Notes under the pieces: generated by a model
Told to the model about the DNA's origin: nothing
What the model saw: the letters and a program-made list of their open reading frames with translations, nothing else
The model's database searches: none
In this document: positions 1-7,636 of the stretch, one piece after another
Numbering within the stretch: position 1 is the stretch's first letter
Layout: every line of letters starts with the position of its first letter
Program-made: the position numbers and the translations under genes
Source of the DNA: Rhodocaloribacter litoris
GTDB lineage: Bacteria > Bacteroidota > Rhodothermia > Rhodothermales > ISCAR-4553
DNA length: 64,000 nt
NCBI RefSeq assembly: GCF_011682235.2
Contig: NZ_CP076718.1
Location: forward strand, 186,001 to 250,000
Direction: 5' to 3'

Positions 1-258
1 CGGACGCCGCGCAACCGGGCGCTCTGGCAGCAGTATCAGGCCCTCGCCCGGGAACTGGGCTGCACGCTCGAAGAAGCCACGGCCGGCGGCGGGTCCGACG
101 GCAACTTCACGAGCCGCTTCACCGCCACGCTCGACGGCCTCGGTGCCGTCGGCGACGGTGCCCACGCCCGCCACGAACACATCGACGTGGACCGCACATT
201 GACGCGCTGTGCCCTCCTGGCCCGCCTCCTCGTCGAGCCTCCGGCCGGCGCCCGTTGA
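1..258 (+). CDS. M20-family metallopeptidase, C-terminal fragment
   Basis: The frame is open from the first base and ends at a TGA, giving the last 85 residues of a protein whose start lies outside the window. The segment GGGSDGNFTS followed by DGLGAVGDGAHARHEHID is the C-terminal signature of M20 (glutamate carboxypeptidase/ArgE-like) zinc peptidases; the conserved His near residue 68 is a dimetal ligand in that family. These enzymes cleave a C-terminal or acylated amino acid from small peptides. Which substrate this one uses cannot be told from the fragment. Its stop codon TGA lies inside the first GTTGAACG repeat unit. Confidence 0.8.
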   Translation, partial: RTPRNRALWQQYQALARELGCTLEEATAGGGSDGNFTSRFTATLDGLGAVGDGAHARHEHIDVDRTLTRCALLARLLVEPPAGAR

Positions 259-298
259 ACGTTTGTGCGTTGCACGTTGAACGTTGAACGTGATGCGT
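255..298. repeat. GTTGAACG-type tandem intergenic repeat
   Basis: Imperfect tandem copies of the roughly 10-base unit cGTTGAACGt (variants GTTTGTGC, GTTGCACG) begin on the stop codon of the M20 gene. The same unit recurs at 346-380, 1790-1830, 28352-28491, 30478-30502 and 31570-31602, always between genes. Confidence 0.8.
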
Positions 299-345
299 TT
301 GAGAACGTAGGACGCGGCTCCGTCCTTCCGCTCGCCTCGACAAAA

Positions 346-380
346 CGTGGAACATAGAACGTGGAACGTTCAACGTGAAA
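346..380. repeat. GTTGAACG-type repeat, second cluster
   Basis: Variant units such as GTGGAACATAGAACGTGG and AACGTTCAACGTGAAAC stand directly before the DUF2461 gene. A GTG at 375 that could extend that gene lies inside this repeat, which is a reason to prefer the ATG at 393. Confidence 0.65.
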
Positions 381-392
381 CCCGAACCCTCT

Positions 393-1097
393 ATGGACTT
401 CCCTCCGTTTCCCGGCTTCCGAGAAGAAGCCTTCGCCTTTCTGCGGGATCTCAAGGCCAACAACCTGCGCGACTGGTTCAAGCCGCGCAAGGAGATCTAC
501 GAGGACGAGGTCGTCTGGCCGCTGCGGTGCCTTCTGCTGGACGCTGCCCGCGAGGCGGCCGGGCAGGGCCTGCCGTTGCGGGCCGACCCCCGCCGCTCGA
601 TCTTTCGCATCTACCGCGACACCCGCTTCTCGAAGAACAAGGATCCGTACAAGACCCACGCGGGCGGCGTCCTCTCGCGCACGGGCGACCACCGCTCCCC
701 CGGCGTGGTCTACGTGCACGTGGAGCCCGGCGCCTCCTTCCTCGGAGCCGGCTTCTGGCGTCCGGACGCCGCGCTGCTCCGCGCCTGGCGTCACCATATG
801 ACCACCGCCCCCGAGGCCTTCCTCGACCTTGCCGCCGACCTCGAAGCCCGGGGTCTGCCCCTCGACAACGGCGTCGAGATGCTCCGGCGGATGCCGCGCG
901 GGTTCGAAGCCCATGCCGATACGGCCCTGGCCCCGTACCTCCGGCGTAAGTCGTTCGTCGTCACCCGCCCCGTGGACGAGGCGGCGCTGGCAACACCGGA
1001 CTTCACCGCCACGCTGGTCGCCTTCATGGAAGCCACCCTGCCCCTGCTCGCCTTCGGGTGGGCCGCCGAAACGCACCGGCCCCGCGACCGCCGTTGA
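393..1097 (+). CDS. DUF2461 / TIGR02453 family protein
   Basis: This 234-residue protein matches the DUF2461 family end to end: an N-terminal FPGF..FLRDLKANN..WF block, the central FRIYRDTRFSKNKDPYKTH block (about residues 75-93) and a C-terminal VTRPVDEAAL segment. The family is widespread in bacteria and fungi, cytoplasmic, and has no established biochemical function. The ATG at 393 is taken as start; an in-frame GTG at 375 lies within repeat DNA. It is followed 95 bases later by peptide deformylase on the same strand, so the two may be cotranscribed, but no functional link is known. Confidence 0.85.
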   Translation: MDFPPFPGFREEAFAFLRDLKANNLRDWFKPRKEIYEDEVVWPLRCLLLDAAREAAGQGLPLRADPRRSIFRIYRDTRFSKNKDPYKTHAGGVLSRTGDHRSPGVVYVHVEPGASFLGAGFWRPDAALLRAWRHHMTTAPEAFLDLAADLEARGLPLDNGVEMLRRMPRGFEAHADTALAPYLRRKSFVVTRPVDEAALATPDFTATLVAFMEATLPLLAFGWAAETHRPRDRR

Positions 1098-1192
1098 AGC
1101 CCCGGCGAAACCGGAAGCCGCGCGCCCCGCCCGCCGAACTCTTACCCGCCGTCGCCGTTTACCGGGCAGAAGTTCGCCATCCCCTTCGCCCC

Positions 1193-1777
1193 ATGATTCT
1201 CCCGATCTACACCTACGGCCAGCCGATCCTGCGTGAGCAGACGGAAGACGTGACCGAGAACTCCGAGGCGCTGCAGCAGCTCATCGACGACATGATCGAG
1301 ACGATGCACAACGCCGCCGGCATCGGGCTGGCGGCCCCGCAGGTGGGCCGCCGCGAGCGCCTCTTCGTGGCCGACCTCTCCGCCCTGGCCGACGACCTGG
1401 CCGAACAGGGCGAGACCGTCCCGGACGGGCCGCAGGTGTTCATCAACCCGGAGATCCTCGAGGAAACGGAAGAGGAGACCGACTTCGAGGAGGGCTGCCT
1501 CTCCATCCCCGACCTGCGCGAGGTCGTCTGGCGACCGAAGGGCATCCGCCTGCGGTTCCTCGACCGGAACTTCCGGCCCCGTGAGATGCAGGTCGACGGC
1601 ATGCTCGCCCGGGTCATCCAGCACGAGTACGACCACCTCGAGGGGATCCTCTTCATCGACCACATCAGCCCGTTCCGGCGGCGCCTGCTCCGGCGACGCC
1701 TCCAGGAAATGGCCCGCGGCCAGGTCGAAGCCGACTACCCCATCCTCCCTCCGAACGGATCCGGCGACGCACGCTGA
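1193..1777 (+). CDS. def: peptide deformylase
   Basis: The 194-residue product carries all three deformylase motifs: motif I GIGLAAPQ (about residue 43), motif II EGCLS with the metal-binding Cys (about residue 100), and motif III QHEYDHLEG with the two metal His and the catalytic Glu (about residue 140). It removes the formyl group from the N-terminal methionine of new proteins in the cytoplasm, using Fe2+ or another divalent metal. The ATG at 1193 gives the family-typical start MILPIYTYGQPILR; the frame is open further upstream but that sequence is Arg/Pro-rich and has no homology character. The C-terminal extension after the last helix is short. Confidence 0.97.
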   Translation: MILPIYTYGQPILREQTEDVTENSEALQQLIDDMIETMHNAAGIGLAAPQVGRRERLFVADLSALADDLAEQGETVPDGPQVFINPEILEETEEETDFEEGCLSIPDLREVVWRPKGIRLRFLDRNFRPREMQVDGMLARVIQHEYDHLEGILFIDHISPFRRRLLRRRLQEMARGQVEADYPILPPNGSGDAR

Positions 1778-1789
1778 CCGGGTAACGGT

Positions 1790-1830
1790 CGACGTTACAC
1801 GTTGAACGTTATACGTTGAACGTTGAACGC
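1790..1830. repeat. GTTGAACG-type repeat, third cluster
   Basis: Four near-perfect units (ACGTTACACGTTGAACGTTATACGTTGAACGTTGAACGC read in pieces) sit between def and the small membrane protein gene. The last unit contributes the TTG of a candidate promoter. Confidence 0.8.
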
Positions 1831-1854
1831 ATTCCGGCGTGCGGCGTATCTTTC
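1823..1854 (+). promoter_or_regulatory. candidate Bacteroidota-type promoter
   Basis: TTG at 1823-1825 and TATCTTTC at 1847-1854 are separated by 21 bases, close to the Bacteroidota pattern TTG-(19-21)-TAnnTTTG (7 of 8 at the downstream element). It would start transcription about 20 bases before the ATG at 1883. The upstream element is part of the repeat cluster. Confidence 0.4.
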
Positions 1855-1882
1855 GGGCACCCTTTCGCTTCGCAGAACCCCC

Positions 1883-2248
1883 ATGCGTGGTTTTCGTCGA
1901 CACGGCGCCGTCTACTTGCTCGCCCTCTTCATGGCGGGGGCGGTGGTGGCGCCCGTGTTGCACCACGTGGGCCATGCCCTGCACGAGGCGTCCGTGCGGG
2001 CGGCCATCGCACGGCAGCTGGACCACGTCCACACGGACGACGAGGTGTTCACGGTCGCGCTGCCGGAGGCGCTCTACGGGCACCCGACCTGCGTCTTCTG
2101 CACCCACCCGGTGCCGGCGCTGCTCGCCCCCGGCCCCGCGCCGTTCCTGCTCCCCGCCGCCGCCCCCCGGCTCCTCATCGCCTCCGCCCGGCCCGACGTC
2201 CGGCCCGGCGCCGCCCCCTCCATCCGCGCCCCGCCCTTCTCGGCCTGA
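1883..2248 (+). CDS. small His-rich membrane or exported protein upstream of TonB receptor
   Basis: The 121-residue product starts with MRGFRRHG followed by one hydrophobic segment (about residues 9-27), then HHVGHALHEASVR, a second His-containing stretch QLDHVHTDDE, and a CVFCTH motif (about residue 74) before a Pro/Ala-rich tail. I do not recognise a named family; the layout resembles small membrane proteins that precede metal-related TonB receptors in Bacteroidota. The clustered His and the CxxC suggest metal binding in the periplasm, which is inference. The ATG at 1883 is preferred over 1823 because it places the hydrophobic segment near the N terminus. The TonB receptor gene follows 73 bases downstream, probably in one transcript. 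Confidence 0.65.
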   Translation: MRGFRRHGAVYLLALFMAGAVVAPVLHHVGHALHEASVRAAIARQLDHVHTDDEVFTVALPEALYGHPTCVFCTHPVPALLAPGPAPFLLPAAAPRLLIASARPDVRPGAAPSIRAPPFSA

Positions 2249-2321
2249 CCCCCGCGCCCGCCTCCGTGGCGGTGCCCTGCCCTACCCGTTCAGGCTTTCA
2301 TTCACGAGAAGGGAGAACACC

Positions 2322-4628
2322 ATGCTTCGCCTCCTTGTATCCTTCGCCGTATCCCTGCTTTTCCTGGCCCTGCCCGCCCGCGCCCAGACCCTCGAAGGGC
2401 GCGTCACCGACGCCGAGACCGGCGCCCCCCTGGCCGGAGCCAACGTCTTCGTCCCCGCCCTGCAGACCGGCACGGCCACCAACGAGGACGGCCGCTACCG
2501 GCTCGACCTGGGCCGGACCGGCACCTACCGCATCCTCTTTCGCTTTCTCGGCTTCCAGTCCGAGACCTACACCGTCACCCTGGCCGATGGCGTCACCCGG
2601 CTCGACGTGGCCCTGTACCCGACGGCCATCGAGACGGCGCCGATCACCGTGACCGCCAAGGCACAGGCCTCCGATATCCTCTCGACGCCCCAGGCCGTTT
2701 CCGTCGTGGAGGGGGCCGAGCTGGCGCGGCTGCGCGGGACCTCGGCCTTCGACGCCCTGGAGGCCACCGCCGGCGTGCGCCTGCTGCGCACGGGCCCCGG
2801 CCTCGCCAAGCCCATGGTGCGCGGGCTGACGTCGCAGCGGGTGGTCGTCGTGCAGAACGGCATCCGCCAGGAGGGCCAGCAGTGGGGCGACGAGCACGCG
2901 CCCGAGCTGGACGCCTTCGACGTCGAGCGACTGGAGGTGGTCAAGGGGCCGGCGAGCCTGCTCTACGGCTCCGACGCCCTGGGCGGGGTGGTGCACGCGG
3001 CCAGCGGCGACCTGTTCGCAGTTCGCCGGCCGCTCGAAGGCACGGTGGGGCTGCAGGCGATGAGCAATACACAACAGGGCGCGGGTCACGCCCGCCTCGG
3101 CGGCCGGCAGGGGTCCTATGCCTACGAGGGCACGCTCACGCTGCGCCGCGCGGGCAACTATGAGACGCCGGACGGGGTCGTGCCCAACACCGGCCTCAAA
3201 GAGACCAGCGCCGCCCTCCGGCTGGGCCGCACCCTGCCCACCGGCCACCTCGTCGCCGAATACCAGCGCTTCGACGCCAAGCTGGGGCTCTTCGAAGCCG
3301 AAGAGCATGAGGGCGAAGCGCATGAGGGCGAAGAAGAGCATCTGGCAGAAGCCGGACGGTACGACATCAACCTGCCCTACCAGTCCGTCGAGCACGACCG
3401 GGTGCGCCTGGCCCTCGAACACCGCTTCGACCTGCACCGCTTCGAGTTCGATGCCGCCTGGCAGCAGAACCGGCGGAAGGAGTTCGAGGAGCACCATGAC
3501 CACGAAGAAGCCGGCGGCAAAACACGCAGCATCCTCACTGGAGAAGCCGACGAACCCGCGCTGTTCCTCCGCCTGAACACCGTCACGGCCGACGCCCGCT
3601 TCCACCACCGGCCCATCGGGCGGATGTACGGCACCTTCGGCGTGAGCGGGTTCTTCCAGAAAAACGAGACGCTCGCCGAGGAGACCCTCATCCCCGGCGC
3701 CATCACGTGGGACGCCGCCGCGTACGTGACGGAGGAATGGCTGCTCGACCGGCTGACCGTCAGCGCCGGCCTGCGCTACGACCACCGGCGCCTGGAGGTG
3801 GAGGACAACGCCGACCTGGGCGTGACGGCGCAAACGCGCACCTACGATGCCCTCTCCGGCGCCGTGGGGCTGGCCTGGCAGCCGGCCACCGGCCTCTCGC
3901 TGGCCTTCAACGCGGGACGGGCCTGGCGAGCCCCCGCCCTCATCGAGCTCTTCGGCAACGGCGTCCACGAGGGCACCATCCGCTTCGAGCGCGGCCGCGC
4001 CGACCTGGACGTGGAGCAGAGCCTCAGCCTCGACGCCACCGTGCGCTGGCTCACCCGCCACCTCTACGTCGAGGCCACGGGCTACCTCAACCACATCGAC
4101 GGCTACATCTTCCCCCGCCGCACCGACGCCGTCGATCCCGAGTCCGGCTACTTCATCTACCAGTACGACCAGGCCGACGCCCGCCTCTGGGGGCTGGAAC
4201 TCCGGGCCGACCTGCACCCGCACCCGCTCGACTTCCTCCACCTCCACCTCTCGGGCGACCTGGCCCGGGCCCGCAACCTCGACACGGACACCTGGCTGCC
4301 GTTCACGCCGCCGGCCCGGGTGCGCATCGAGGCCGCGCTGGAACAGGAGGCGGCCGGCCCCTTCCACGACGTCGAGCTGCGCCTGGGACCGGTGCTGGTG
4401 GCCCGCCAGGACCGCGTGGATGTGAATGAACTGCCCACGGACGGCTACACCGTCTGGAACCTGTCGCTCGGCGCTGTTGCCGAGGCAGGCGGCGTCACCC
4501 TCCGTCCCCTCCTGGCCGTCGACAACCTGTTCGACACCGCCTACCTCGACCACCTGAGCCGCTACCGCCCCTTCGGCGTCCTGGCGCCCGGCCGCAACGT
4601 GCGCTTCCAGCTCGGCGTATCGTTCTGA
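2322..4628 (+). CDS. TonB-dependent outer-membrane receptor, likely metal-related
   Basis: The 768-residue protein has a signal peptide (MLRLLVSFAVSLLFLALPARAQ), a carboxypeptidase-regulatory-like beta domain (about residues 22-105), a plug domain with RGLTSQRVVVVQNGIR and EVVKGPASLLYGSDALGG, and a C-terminal beta-barrel ending in ...VRFQLGVSF with a terminal aromatic residue. It would take up a substrate across the outer membrane using TonB energy. Two loops are rich in Glu/Asp and His (about residues 322-346 and 388-402, the latter containing EEHHDHEE), as in zinc and copper receptors such as ZnuD. Metal as substrate is inference from those loops and the His-rich upstream protein. A GGGAGAA ribosome site stands 5 bases before the ATG. 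Confidence 0.9.
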   Translation: MLRLLVSFAVSLLFLALPARAQTLEGRVTDAETGAPLAGANVFVPALQTGTATNEDGRYRLDLGRTGTYRILFRFLGFQSETYTVTLADGVTRLDVALYPTAIETAPITVTAKAQASDILSTPQAVSVVEGAELARLRGTSAFDALEATAGVRLLRTGPGLAKPMVRGLTSQRVVVVQNGIRQEGQQWGDEHAPELDAFDVERLEVVKGPASLLYGSDALGGVVHAASGDLFAVRRPLEGTVGLQAMSNTQQGAGHARLGGRQGSYAYEGTLTLRRAGNYETPDGVVPNTGLKETSAALRLGRTLPTGHLVAEYQRFDAKLGLFEAEEHEGEAHEGEEEHLAEAGRYDINLPYQSVEHDRVRLALEHRFDLHRFEFDAAWQQNRRKEFEEHHDHEEAGGKTRSILTGEADEPALFLRLNTVTADARFHHRPIGRMYGTFGVSGFFQKNETLAEETLIPGAITWDAAAYVTEEWLLDRLTVSAGLRYDHRRLEVEDNADLGVTAQTRTYDALSGAVGLAWQPATGLSLAFNAGRAWRAPALIELFGNGVHEGTIRFERGRADLDVEQSLSLDATVRWLTRHLYVEATGYLNHIDGYIFPRRTDAVDPESGYFIYQYDQADARLWGLELRADLHPHPLDFLHLHLSGDLARARNLDTDTWLPFTPPARVRIEAALEQEAAGPFHDVELRLGPVLVARQDRVDVNELPTDGYTVWNLSLGAVAEAGGVTLRPLLAVDNLFDTAYLDHLSRYRPFGVLAPGRNVRFQLGVSF

Positions 4629-4637
4629 CGTGCGACC

Positions 4638-4683
4638 AAAAACGGGGCGCTCCGGTGGCTTTCGCCGGGGCGCCCCGCTTTTT
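4638..4683 (+). terminator. rho-independent terminator after TonB receptor
   Basis: The stem CGGGGCGC-TCCGG (4643-4655) pairs with CCGGGG-CGCCCCG (4665-4677) and is followed by CTTTTT. It lies 10-50 bases after the receptor stop codon. Confidence 0.85.
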
Positions 4684-4884
4684 ATCGTCCTTCAGCCACG
4701 AAGGCACGAAGACACAACGTGGTCGTCAGCCATGCACCTTTGCCGGCGCCGTCATGGCACACGGGTGGTCAGGGGTTTCATGACGGATCGGAACGGATCT
4801 GTTTCGCGCAGACAAGCCGCTAATGAGGCGAGCAACACGAAAAAACGTGCAGTATGAAACCCGAAACGTGCAACCGTTTCGCCC

Positions 4885-5676
4885 TTATCCGGCCTGCTCC
4901 TTGAACCGGTAGCCGATGCCCTTGACCGTCTCGATGTAGGCGCTGCCGAGGCGGGCGCGGATCTTCCGGACGTGCACGTCCACCGTGCGCACCATCAGAT
5001 CGCTGTTCTCCCACAGGCGTGCCAGCAGTTCCTCCCGTGAGAAGACCCGGCCGGGGTGCGCGGCCAGAAAGTAGAGCAGTTCGAACTGCTGGCGAGGCAA
5101 ATGCATCGTGATGCGCCGGTCCCCCTGTTTGCGGTAGACGGTGTACCGGCTCCGGTCGATGATCAGATCCTCGACCTCGACGACGTCGGGCGCCCCCGTG
5201 AAGCGGGCGATGCTGCGGAGCAGGGCGCGTATCTGCCCGGCGAGCACGGCCGGAGAGACGGACCGCGCGAGCACCAGGTCGGCCCCGGCGTCGAGGGCGC
5301 GCAGGCGGTCCTGCTCACGGCCCGGCTCCACCAGGAGCACGAGGAGCAGCGTGCCCCGGCGGTCGTCCGCGCGCAGGCGGCGGCACAGGTCGAGGCCACC
5401 GGAACGCGGCGCCCCGGCATCGAGGACGACCAGGTCCGGGGCCGTCGCGGCGAGGAGATCCACCGCCTCTGCACCGTTGCGGGCCACCGTAACGGCAAAG
5501 CCCGCCCGTGCGAGGGCATCGCCGTACCGGGCCGCCTCCTCCAGCGCTTCGCCGACGAGCAGCACAGCCGGGACCTGAGCGGAACGTGACGCGCGGGTAC
5601 GCATGCGCAGGGCCGGGCGCACCGGCTCGCCGTGCGCCGGCGGAGCTGCGGGCAACGCGACAGGGAGCGTAGACAT
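4885..5676 (-). CDS. OmpR/PhoB-type regulator with atypical receiver
   Basis: The 263-residue protein has an N-terminal receiver-like domain (about residues 35-155) and a C-terminal winged helix with FSREELLARLW, RTVDVHVRKIR and ETVKGIGYRF, as in PhoB/OmpR. In the receiver the phospho-acceptor Asp is present in LVVLDAGAP, but the usual acidic pair is replaced (LLVGEA), the Thr/Ser position reads LVE and the conserved Lys before the last strand is missing (LARSVSP). It may therefore act without normal phosphorylation; that is inference. It lies 78 bases downstream of the secreted-protein gene and is probably the last gene of the TonB-receptor operon. The ATG at 5676 is chosen over a GTG at 5730. 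Confidence 0.85.
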   Translation of the reverse strand: MSTLPVALPAAPPAHGEPVRPALRMRTRASRSAQVPAVLLVGEALEEAARYGDALARAGFAVTVARNGAEAVDLLAATAPDLVVLDAGAPRSGGLDLCRRLRADDRRGTLLLVLLVEPGREQDRLRALDAGADLVLARSVSPAVLAGQIRALLRSIARFTGAPDVVEVEDLIIDRSRYTVYRKQGDRRITMHLPRQQFELLYFLAAHPGRVFSREELLARLWENSDLMVRTVDVHVRKIRARLGSAYIETVKGIGYRFKEQAG

Positions 5677-5754
5677 GATCCGTGATCCTCGATCGTTCCT
5701 GCCTGTTTCCGCGCGTCTCCACCGGCGCACGGACGCACCGGCATCACCGTCGGG

Positions 5755-7413
5755 TTACTTGACGAGCATCATCGTCCGGCTGAGGACACCGGCCTCGGTC
5801 TGCAGGCGGTACAGGTACAGGCCCGAAGAAAGGCCGGTGGCGTCGAACGTGGCGCGGAAGACGCCGGCGGGCTGCAGGCCCTCGGCCAGCACCGCCACCT
5901 CGCGTCCGAGCACGTCATAGACGGCCAGGCGGACAGCCTGCGGGCGGTCGAGCCGGAATTCGATGGTCGTCTGCGGGTTGAACGGGTTGGGGTAGTTCTG
6001 TTCGAGCGTCACCCGGCGCGGGACCTCAACGCCCGGCACCGCCTCGATGGCCGTCGACGTGAAGCCGGCCTCGGACACATGCGTCCAGCCCTCGAGCCAG
6101 TTTTCTTCGCCAAAGGCCCCGATATAGTCGGTCTGCACGAAGAAGCCGTCGTTCGGGACGGGGAAGGTGCCGCGTGTCCAGGCCGGGCTGCCCGGTGCCG
6201 GCCGCGGGTCGAGGCCCCCGTCCCGGCTCCGGCTGATCCCCCGCAACTGCGGATCCTCCACGAAGTTGTCCGCCGCACTCAGCGCCGCCTGCACGAAGTC
6301 CTGCTCGAAGACGCCCCCCGTGCCCGGCAGCGCCGATCCGTTGATGTCTCCGAAACCAAACCACAGGTTGTTCCGAAACTCCAGATCCCCCGCCTCCAAC
6401 CGCGCGCGGCTGTCTTCGCCGCTGGCGAGGTCCTCGATGTTGATCCCCGTACCCGCAAAATCCGTGAAGATCGAGTTGTAGTACTTCCCGCCGGCGTTGT
6501 CGCGCAGCTTCACCGCGCGGTCGTTGCTCGTGTTCAGCGACGACGCCCCCGAGCCGATGTAGGTCGCGTTGTAGATCACCGGGATCGCGTAGGGCTGCCC
6601 CGTCTCCGGGTCCGTGCCCCCGTCGTGCTCGCCGCCCGAGCCCCCGTCTTCCTCACCCTGGATCAGAAACCAGAACTGGCCCCGGCCCCGGAACCCCTCG
6701 TCGTAGTCGAACCCGTCGTCGCCGCAGAAGGCCGCCACCAGGTAGCGCGTGTCCACGGTCCCCCCGAACCACTCGAAGCCGTCGTCCTGGTTGGCGAAGA
6801 CCTCGACGTACTCGATCGTCGTGCCCCGGCCCACGGCCCCCATCGTCAGCCCGTTGATCTCGTTGTCCGTCCCGAAGATATCGCCCCCGTGCCGGATCGA
6901 GACGTAGCGCAAGACGCCCGAGTCGTCCTCGTCGTCGCTGCCCCCGTAGAAGTTGCGCGGGTCCTCCGGCGGCAGCCCCTCGATGGCGTTCTCCCCACCG
7001 CCGACGTTGATCGTGGCCCGGCCCAGGATCAGCACCCCGCCCCAGAGGCCCTTGTCCTCCGGCGTCAGGTCGTCCGGCACCGTCACGTCGTCGTCCTCGG
7101 CCGTGAAGATGATCGGTGCCTCGGCCGTGCCCTCGGCGAAGAGCTTGCCCCCGCGCGCCACGATCAGCGCCGAGGCCTGGTCCCCCGTCGTCGGGTCGGC
7201 CTTGCCCTTGATGACCGTACCCGCCTCGATCGTGAGCGTCTCGCCGTCCTCGACGTAAACGTACCCGTCGAGCAGGTAGGTCTTGTCCGACGTCCAGAGC
7301 ACATTCCCCACGATGTCCGCATCCGTCACCGTGACGACCTGTTGCGCCCGGGCGGGCAGGATCGTGAGCGCCAGCAGCAGGGCCGGCATCAGATTGTACC
7401 GCAACGTGTTCAT
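5755..7413 (-). CDS. secreted protein with C-terminal Por/T9SS-type sorting domain
   Basis: The 552-residue product has a signal peptide (MNTLRYNLMPALLLALTILPARAQ), then a repetitive beta-rich body beginning VLLDG-type YVYVEDGETLTIEAGTVIKG and containing many Asp/Glu/Gly turns (about residues 130-330), and a C-terminal 80-residue sorting domain starting LEQNYPNPFNPQTTIEFRL and ending SRTMMLVK. The body resembles parallel beta-helix-like surface proteins that are often encoded beside large TonB receptors in Bacteroidota; their biochemical role is not established. The domain with the sorting tail directs export to the cell surface in organisms with type IX secretion. GGAAAG stands 7 bases before the ATG. 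It follows the 963-residue receptor gene on the same strand. Confidence 0.85.
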   Translation of the reverse strand: MNTLRYNLMPALLLALTILPARAQQVVTVTDADIVGNVLWTSDKTYLLDGYVYVEDGETLTIEAGTVIKGKADPTTGDQASALIVARGGKLFAEGTAEAPIIFTAEDDDVTVPDDLTPEDKGLWGGVLILGRATINVGGGENAIEGLPPEDPRNFYGGSDDEDDSGVLRYVSIRHGGDIFGTDNEINGLTMGAVGRGTTIEYVEVFANQDDGFEWFGGTVDTRYLVAAFCGDDGFDYDEGFRGRGQFWFLIQGEEDGGSGGEHDGGTDPETGQPYAIPVIYNATYIGSGASSLNTSNDRAVKLRDNAGGKYYNSIFTDFAGTGINIEDLASGEDSRARLEAGDLEFRNNLWFGFGDINGSALPGTGGVFEQDFVQAALSAADNFVEDPQLRGISRSRDGGLDPRPAPGSPAWTRGTFPVPNDGFFVQTDYIGAFGEENWLEGWTHVSEAGFTSTAIEAVPGVEVPRRVTLEQNYPNPFNPQTTIEFRLDRPQAVRLAVYDVLGREVAVLAEGLQPAGVFRATFDATGLSSGLYLYRLQTEAGVLSRTMMLVK

Positions 7414-7551
7414 GATTATCTTTCCGATTACGTGAAAGGGACAGGGTGTGTGGATCGACGCGCTCGCCGTCCGCCACCGAAAGGGCAGTACGGTGCCCGG
7501 CCCGCCAGCCGGGAGCGGCCTCGATACCACCGCGTTGTTCCGGTTTGCCTT

Positions 7552-7586
7552 CGGGCGCGTCCCCGCCAGGATGCGCCCGATTTTTT
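7552..7586. other. intercistronic inverted repeat with T run on plus strand
   Basis: CGGGCGCGTCC (7552-7562) pairs with GGATGCGCCCG (7569-7579, one G-T pair) and is followed on the plus strand by six T. The flanking genes are both on the minus strand, where no T run follows, so it is not a terminator for them. It could stabilise the receptor mRNA 3' end or stop antisense transcription. Confidence 0.5.
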
Positions 7587-7636
7587 GTTCAGAGGTACGC
7601 GTGGGATGTCGTGCGCTGACGCCCCACGCCGTGTGT

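Noticed and set aside
1839-2321. Upstream extension of the TonB receptor frame
   Set aside because: The extension is Ser/Arg/Pro-rich and overlaps the small membrane protein gene; the true signal peptide starts at 2322 with a ribosome site.
7552-7586. Terminator of the large TonB receptor gene
   Set aside because: The T run is on the plus strand, while the gene is on the minus strand; no T run follows in its direction.
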